A stretch of DNA of 57,029 nt from an uncultured Spirochaetaceae bacterium. GTDB lineage: Bacteria > Spirochaetota > Spirochaetia > Sphaerochaetales > Sphaerochaetaceae. The notes beneath the pieces are model-generated. The model saw only the letters and a list, made by a program, of their open reading frames with translations, made no database searches and had not been told where the DNA came from. A program made the translations under genes and the position numbers. This document shows, one piece after another, positions 53,103 to 57,029 of the stretch; the first letter of the stretch is position 1; each line of letters begins with the position of its first letter. The stretch is from positions 1 to 57,029 of the forward strand of contig CALXLT010000016.1 in the NCBI GenBank assembly GCA_944389275.1. The letters run 5' to 3'.

Positions 53103-53825
53103 ATGGAAATGCCATCATATGACGAATACAGGAAGATGCTTCTCGACAGGTTCAGCTCTGACACGCTCAATCGCCCGAAGAAGTGGAAGATCGCGGGCAA
53201 TCTTGTCCGGAAGGTATCCAAGGAAGGTTTCCTTCAGCCATTCTATGGCTATACCTCCATATTCGATCTGTCCGAAGCGGCGTCAGCGGAATGCAGGAAG
53301 CGCTATGACGCGTTCTGTGGAAAGGCCGGCAGCCTCGTGATTCCACTTCCCTCCCCGTCGTTCCACCTGACGCTCCATACTTTCTGGAACGAGAACAACT
53401 CCGCATCCCCTGAGGAGGTGAACAGGAGGATGGAAGTCTCCAGACCTCTGATACGTAAGGCTATGGATGAGATCATGAAGAAGTATGGTGACGCTATCAT
53501 AAATATGATCTCCCCGGGAATAAGCACGAACGGAAGGGATGTCGTGAGCATGAAGTTCATCCCCACCAGCGAGAAGGATTACGGCATCCTCTGCAGCATG
53601 TTCCTGAAGATGGAGGGGATATGCCCTCTCGGCCAGCCATATGTCCCCCACATCTCGTTCAGCTATTTCAAGGTGCGGGATTACAAAAGGGAGGAGATAG
53701 ACACAATCTATGATGCGATAGACAGCATCAACAGCGGGTTCGGGGCAACTGAAATCCCAATAGCTGTATCATCGCTTGGATTCAGGATGCACCGGATGAT
53801 GGATGGCTACATCAAGGCTGAATGA
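53103..53825 (+). CDS. 2H phosphoesterase-like protein 2 (DUF1868-like)
   Basis: A 240-aa paralogue of the preceding protein. The catalytic pairs are HLT (H88-T90) in SFHLTLHTFW and HIS (H183-S185) in YVPHISFSYF. Shared with its neighbour are GFLQPFYGYTS near 42-52 and STNGRDVVSMKFIPTSEKD near 141-159. The two have clearly diverged (roughly a third of positions seem alike by eye), so this is an old duplication and probably means different substrates or a heterodimer. It is the last gene of the operon; no clear terminator follows. Confidence 0.8.
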   Translation: MEMPSYDEYRKMLLDRFSSDTLNRPKKWKIAGNLVRKVSKEGFLQPFYGYTSIFDLSEAASAECRKRYDAFCGKAGSLVIPLPSPSFHLTLHTFWNENNSASPEEVNRRMEVSRPLIRKAMDEIMKKYGDAIINMISPGISTNGRDVVSMKFIPTSEKDYGILCSMFLKMEGICPLGQPYVPHISFSYFKVRDYKREEIDTIYDAIDSINSGFGATEIPIAVSSLGFRMHRMMDGYIKAE

Positions 53826-53909
53826 AATCCTGAAGCATCATGATCAATTAACAGAGGAGCAATGCGTCTGAAACACCGATGCGCTATATTCAGCGGAGAG
53901 GATGATTCC

Positions 53910-54110
53910 ATGAAAGCATTGCTCCTGATCATCATTGCCCTGGCCCTGCTATCGAGAGCAATATCCGCAGAGACCATCGCTTCCGCGACGCTCCGCGTCA
54001 CGCTCGTGATACCTGAAAAGCCAATCGGCATCCATACTGAACCGGGACAAGACACATACAGTAATCGTCGAAGAAAAGCTCATGAAGATAATCGCTCTCT
54101 GATCCACTGA
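53910..54110 (+). CDS. Small secreted protein, possibly frameshifted
   Basis: A 66-aa protein with a clear signal peptide, MKALLLIIIALALLSRAISA, cleaved probably after residue 20. GGAGAGG precedes the ATG. The mature part begins ETIASATLRVTLVIPEKPIGIH and then becomes very basic (SNRRRKAHEDNRS), which looks like out-of-frame translation. In another frame the same DNA encodes THTVIVEEKLMKIIAL followed by a stop, which reads like real protein. A 2-nt deletion near 54060 would explain it. Function unknown. Confidence 0.45.
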   Translation: MKALLLIIIALALLSRAISAETIASATLRVTLVIPEKPIGIHTEPGQDTYSNRRRKAHEDNRSLIH

Positions 54111-54420
54111 TATATTTTCACGCAAATTACACATTGCATAGTTGACAATAATGTGAATTTGGTTAACACTTCGTTCGATTAAGAATAAAGACATATAGAT
54201 CGGAAGCAGCTTCATCCCCCGAAGCTAAACGCACGCTTCATGAATATAGGAGTCTCGTCCTTGATCATGATGCATCGTCTAGCTTAGTCTGGATGGTGCA
54301 TCTTCTTTTCCAGCCTTATCGGCACCTATTTCTGGGACACTTGGCATCAGCTCTCAATGTGAAGCAATCCTCAATCAAGCTTTCATAATACCGTGTTTCC
54401 ATATTGCAGAGCCATAAAGG
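54111..54420. other. Intergenic region without recognised genes
   Basis: No coding region is supported. A TTGACA at 54142-54147 has no matching -10 box. GATGCA (54269-54274) and TGCATC (54297-54302) form a weak inverted repeat followed by a pyrimidine tract that might act as a terminator. The stretch lies between a possibly broken small gene and a frameshifted HxlR gene, so it may be decaying DNA. Confidence 0.4.
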
Positions 54421-54763
54421 CTACGCTTCCCGGCTTTCCAGATACTTGATATACTCATTGCCCCATGCCTCCAGAGCGGACAATACCGTACGGAAGGAAG
54501 CTTTCCCCTCTCCCGCTTAGCATGTATTCCACCTTAGGCGGTATCTGCCCATATTCCTTTCTTACGATAAGGCCCTCATCTTCGAGGGTCTTCAGCTGCC
54601 GCGAAAGTGTTGTATGTGTCATATCCTTCGGCATTCTCCGCAGGAGCTCATTGAATCTTACAGGCCCGGAAGAAAGCAGATACATGATGTATATTGACCA
54701 TTTGCCTGTCAGCACCTTCTGGGATGTTACGTATGGGCATTTCCCGAATAGCCCTTTTCTCAC
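54421..54763 (-). pseudogene. HxlR family regulator with C-terminal frameshift
   Basis: The uninterrupted frame runs from GTG 54763 to 54455 (102 aa) and has the HxlR winged helix: CPYVTSQKVLTGKWSIYIMYLL, GPVRFNELLRRMPKDMTHTTLSRQLKTLE and PPKVEYMLSGRGESFLP. It then reads YGIVRSGGMGQ and stops. The next frame continues sensibly as LSALEAWGNEYIKYLESREA to a TAG at 54421-54423, exactly the expected HxlR ending. An extra 4 bp within 54487-54493 (CCGTACGG region) accounts for the shift. It is divergent from a flavin-fold gene that it probably regulated. The first 90 residues are intact, so the truncated protein might still bind DNA. Confidence 0.75.
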
Positions 54764-54784
54764 CTATGGTCTCCTTTATGATAC

Positions 54785-54802
54785 CGATATCATAAAATAT
54801 CG
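54785..54802. promoter_or_regulatory. Putative HxlR operator
   Basis: CGATAT (54785-54790) and ATATCG (54797-54802) form an inverted repeat with a 6-bp centre, in the 102-bp gap between the divergent HxlR and flavin-fold genes. HxlR proteins usually bind such short palindromes in divergent promoters. Assignment is by position and symmetry only. Confidence 0.45.
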
Positions 54803-54865
54803 TACTTGTTTTATTAGACTATATACTTAACATTCTGCTGTCAGCAAACGTCAATGAGAGAACAG

Positions 54866-55261
54866 ATGAACAAAGCAACGGAATACTTGAGAGCATGCGG
54901 TACTTTCTTTCTCACTACATGTGATGGCGATCAGCCCCTTGTAAGGCCATTCGGTGCCGTATGCGAGTTTGAGGGAAGGCTATACTTCGTTACAAACAAC
55001 AAGAAGCATGTCTATGAGCAGCTCAAGAAGAACAGGAAGGCTGAGATATGCGGAATGCATAAGGGAACATGGATCCACGTTGAAGGAGATGTGGAAGAAG
55101 TCCTCAGGAGAGAGGCCAGGGTCGCGATGATGGATGCAAACACAGCTTCCTTGAGCAGCATGTACACTGTCGATGACAATCTGATGACAGTCTTCTATTT
55201 CAGCTCCGGAAAAGCCACGGTTTATTCATTCACAGCAGAACCTGAAGTGATACCATTCTGA
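54866..55261 (+). CDS. Pyridoxamine 5'-phosphate oxidase-like flavin-binding protein 2
   Basis: A 131-aa split-barrel protein, paralogous to that at 45750-46142. Shared segments are ATEYLRACGTFFLTTCDGDQPLVRPFGAV, EGRLYFVTNNKKHVYEQL and AEICGMHKGTWIHVEGDV. The ATG at 54866 is preferred (GAGAG just upstream); an ATG four codons earlier is possible. Divergence from an HxlR regulator suggests induction by a quinone, aldehyde or redox signal, the usual inputs of that family. Reaction unknown. Confidence 0.87.
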   Translation: MNKATEYLRACGTFFLTTCDGDQPLVRPFGAVCEFEGRLYFVTNNKKHVYEQLKKNRKAEICGMHKGTWIHVEGDVEEVLRREARVAMMDANTASLSSMYTVDDNLMTVFYFSSGKATVYSFTAEPEVIPF

Positions 55262-55340
55262 TTCCCATATCATTGCAGATTGGCAAGCTAACTCATATCC
55301 CTGTGGAATCCATATAAGGATGCTTGATCGCAGGGACAGG

Positions 55341-55375
55341 TAAAAAATAAGGAGCGGACCTTGGAATACCGCTCC
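55341..55375 (-). terminator. Isolated minus-strand terminator
   Basis: GGAGCGG (55351-55357) and CCGCTCC (55369-55375) form a perfect 7-bp stem with an 11-nt loop. Only the minus strand has a following T-run (TTATTTTTTA, 55350-55341). No minus-strand gene is found to its right, so it may be left over from a lost gene. The rest of 55262-55538 holds nothing I can name. Confidence 0.55.
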
Positions 55376-55538
55376 ATATTCACGGAGAAAAGGCTTTGTA
55401 TCATCTTTTGCGTCCTGATGTGTCTGAACGTACTTGATGATAAATCAAATGAATTGACTTTTTAGTTTCGAATATAAAAATATATTGCTATAATTGTATG
55501 TACACATTATGCTATTCCCAGAGAGAGGAGATTGCATA

Positions 55539-55814
55539 ATGACTGATATTGATGAGAAAAAATCTGAGATTGAAAAGAGGGCAAAGCCGGACAGCGAGAT
55601 TAATTATCCAGATATCTCAAAACCTGAGGGCGAGCAACTTTCTGAAAGCAGACTCCGTTATCAAGTGAATAGGGAATTCTACAGGCCTATAAAAAAGGCT
55701 ACAACAATCAGGCTTGATGCCGATTCACTTGATTATCTTCAGCACAGTGGTTCTGGATGGCAGACACGGATAAACGAGTATATAAGAAAGGGAATAGAAT
55801 CCGGTGAATTATGA
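55539..55814 (+). CDS. BrnA/DUF4415-like antitoxin (orphan)
   Basis: A 91-aa protein. The C-terminal half, IRLDADSLDYLQHSGSGWQTRINEYIRKGIESG, matches the ribbon-helix-helix-like end of BrnA/DUF4415 antitoxins. The N-terminus is charged and disordered. Start 55539 follows GAGAGGAG. BrnA normally sits after a BrnT toxin gene, but no such gene lies upstream. The next gene, 18 bp downstream, encodes a RhuM-Fic protein, which could be its functional partner. Confidence 0.7.
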   Translation: MTDIDEKKSEIEKRAKPDSEINYPDISKPEGEQLSESRLRYQVNREFYRPIKKATTIRLDADSLDYLQHSGSGWQTRINEYIRKGIESGEL

Positions 55815-55832
55815 TTCATGAGAGGTTATTAT

Positions 55833-56807
55833 ATGCCAACAACAAGCAACAGTAATATCGAAAAGGCATCTCTGGTTGTTTTCCATGATGGTGCTTTTGA
55901 GCTTGATGTAGCTGTTTCTTCTACAGATAATACTGTTTGGCTCACACTTGATCAGATCTCTTTGCTCTTTGAAAAGGACAAGTCGACAATCTCTAGGCAC
56001 ATAAAGAACATATTTTCTGATGGAGAACTTGAGCAGAAAGCAGTTGTTGCAAATTATGCAACTACTGCCTCCGATGGAAAAACCTATCAGGTAGCGTATT
56101 ACAATCTTGATGTCATAATTTCTATTGGATATAGGGTGAAATCCAAGAGAGGTATTGCTTTTAGGAAATGGGCTACAACGGTTCTCAATGACTATCTTCT
56201 TCGTGGATATGCTGAAAACAAGCGAAGACTTGAAGCCCAGGGAAAGACAATAGAGTTACAGTCCAGGATGATTGCACATATGGCCGAGGTTGATGAAGAA
56301 GAATTGATGTCTGTCATCAACAGGTATACAGAAGCACTGGATCTTCTTGATGATTATGATCATCAATGCCTGAAAAGACCGGAAGGGAGCAAGAATTATG
56401 TTCCAATCAGCTATGATGAGTGCAAAACGATAATCAATTCGATGAAGTTTACCCTTTCTTCGGATATTTTCGGTACGGAGAAGACAGAAGGTGCATTAGA
56501 AGGTATTCTTGGATCTGTCTACCAAACCACATTTGGGCAGGATGTTTATCCTACAGTGGAAGAAAAAGCGGCCTCTTTATTGTATTTTCTTGTGAAAGAT
56601 CATCCGTTCAATGATGGTTGCAAGAGAATTGGTGCTGCGTTGTTTCTTGCATTTCTCCAGAAGAACAGAATGTTATTTACTTCAACAGGTAAGCAGGTGA
56701 TTTCCAATGGAGCTCTAGTTGCAATAACGCTGATGATTGCAGAATCAAGACCGGAGGAGAAGGACATTATGGCCACTTTGGTTATGAATCTTCTAACAAA
56801 CAGATAA
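55833..56807 (+). CDS. RhuM family protein with C-terminal Fic domain
   Basis: A 324-aa protein. Residues about 10-135 form a RhuM (virulence RhuM) DNA-binding-like domain: VWLTLDQISLLFEKDKSTISRHIKNIF and YNLDVIISIGYRVKSKRGIAFRKWATTVL. The C-terminal Fic/DOC domain has HPFNDGCKRIGAALF at 257-271. The usual motif is HPF-x-x-G-N-x-R; here the asparagine is a cysteine (C263), while H257, D261 and R265 are kept. Fic enzymes transfer AMP or other groups to protein side chains. Start 55833 follows AGAGG. Together with the antitoxin-like gene it may be a toxin-antitoxin module. Confidence 0.85.
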   Translation: MPTTSNSNIEKASLVVFHDGAFELDVAVSSTDNTVWLTLDQISLLFEKDKSTISRHIKNIFSDGELEQKAVVANYATTASDGKTYQVAYYNLDVIISIGYRVKSKRGIAFRKWATTVLNDYLLRGYAENKRRLEAQGKTIELQSRMIAHMAEVDEEELMSVINRYTEALDLLDDYDHQCLKRPEGSKNYVPISYDECKTIINSMKFTLSSDIFGTEKTEGALEGILGSVYQTTFGQDVYPTVEEKAASLLYFLVKDHPFNDGCKRIGAALFLAFLQKNRMLFTSTGKQVISNGALVAITLMIAESRPEEKDIMATLVMNLLTNR

Positions 56808-57029
56808 AGTTTGTGAGACTTGCCATATGTCGGTATCTGGTTTTTGATATCAGTATGGGATGGGGGAATGGAGTTATGAAATACAGACTTGTAAAAGAAA
56901 AAAACTCCTATCTGCACAGCGTTGCTAAAAGCTGGATGACGATATAGCATAGATGTCGTTCTGCCGTCATCGGAGCAGAGTTCGGTGTGGAAGCCTCTTT
57001 GCCTGATGATGGCAGGGCAATAAAAGGCT
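56808..57029. other. Right-edge region without recognised genes
   Basis: After the RhuM-Fic gene no supported coding region is seen. A 23-codon frame with a ribosome-binding-site-like GGGGAATGGAG begins at the ATG near 56876 and ends near 56947, but it is too short to judge. The window ends within this region. Confidence 0.35.

Noticed and set aside
53949..54215. An 88-codon minus-strand frame opposite the small secreted protein
   Set aside because: It has no ribosome binding site and spans noncoding DNA; the plus-strand signal peptide and Shine-Dalgarno sequence are more convincing.
54111..54420. A tRNA or other RNA gene in the long intergenic region
   Set aside because: I could not find a TTC-type T-loop, acceptor stem or conserved RNA motif; only a weak 6-bp inverted repeat is present.

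Overview
The window looks like a chromosomal segment of a spirochaete, most likely a Sphaerochaeta- or treponeme-like gut lineage. This rests on recognition, not on a database search. Clues are the long PPi-dependent phosphofructokinase, a short spirochaete-style RNA polymerase omega subunit, and five transporter binding proteins whose signal peptides end in the same cysteine-free pattern (A-[SG]-G-x-x-E). The core genes are G/C-rich at third positions. Three stretches look AT-richer and accessory: about 1-1000, 47900-48300 and 53850-57029.

Layout. 280-2397: a TetR regulator with two copies of one operator, controlling a 79-aa protein and a DUF1266 protein. 2633-7159 (minus): an operon for a cysteine-free ArsC-fold protein, a metallo-beta-lactamase-fold hydrolase, an acyl-CoA synthetase, DAHP synthase and a DJ-1/PfpI protein, apparently starting from a leaderless promoter. 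7296-11530: asnS, a LuxR-type regulator, a YaiI/DUF188 protein and pfp. 11565-18010: a divergent AraC regulator and a six-gene minus-strand operon in which a CUT1 sugar ABC transporter is bracketed by two stand-alone RarA/MgsA C-terminal-domain proteins and followed by a cytosolic alkaline-phosphatase-superfamily enzyme. 17952-21803: yhbY and two tandem acyl-CoA synthetases. 21936-28275: a complete pstSCAB-phoU-phoB-phoR operon behind 11-bp-phased TTAA repeats. 28473-30879: a polar amino acid ABC transporter. 31027-35926: folC, an NFACT protein, a MEMO1-like protein and a one-TM protein with a kinase-like cytosolic part. 35913-40758 (minus): miaA, rpoZ, a serine beta-lactamase-like protein, a cytidylate-kinase-like protein, a TrmA/RlmD-type methyltransferase and an unknown protein. 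40842-45496: a BMP-type nucleoside ABC transporter. 45750-48083: a flavin-binding-fold protein translationally coupled to an AAA_15 ATPase and a TOPRIM-signature protein, a possible defence pair. 48324-53825: a LacI regulator, its operator, a second CUT1 transporter and two tandem 2H phosphoesterases. 53910-57029: a decaying accessory end with a small secreted protein, a frameshifted HxlR regulator, a second flavin-binding-fold protein, an orphan BrnA-like antitoxin and a RhuM-Fic protein.

The most interesting points are as follows. Both sugar-type uptake operons carry unexpected cytosolic partners: RarA-C-like proteins plus a phosphodiesterase-type enzyme in one, and paired 2H phosphoesterases in the other. 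There is an ATPase/TOPRIM pair. Two promoters place the -10 box exactly 6 nt before the ATG. The TetR regulator has a duplicated 32-bp operator. No tRNA, rRNA, CRISPR array or intact insertion sequence was seen.
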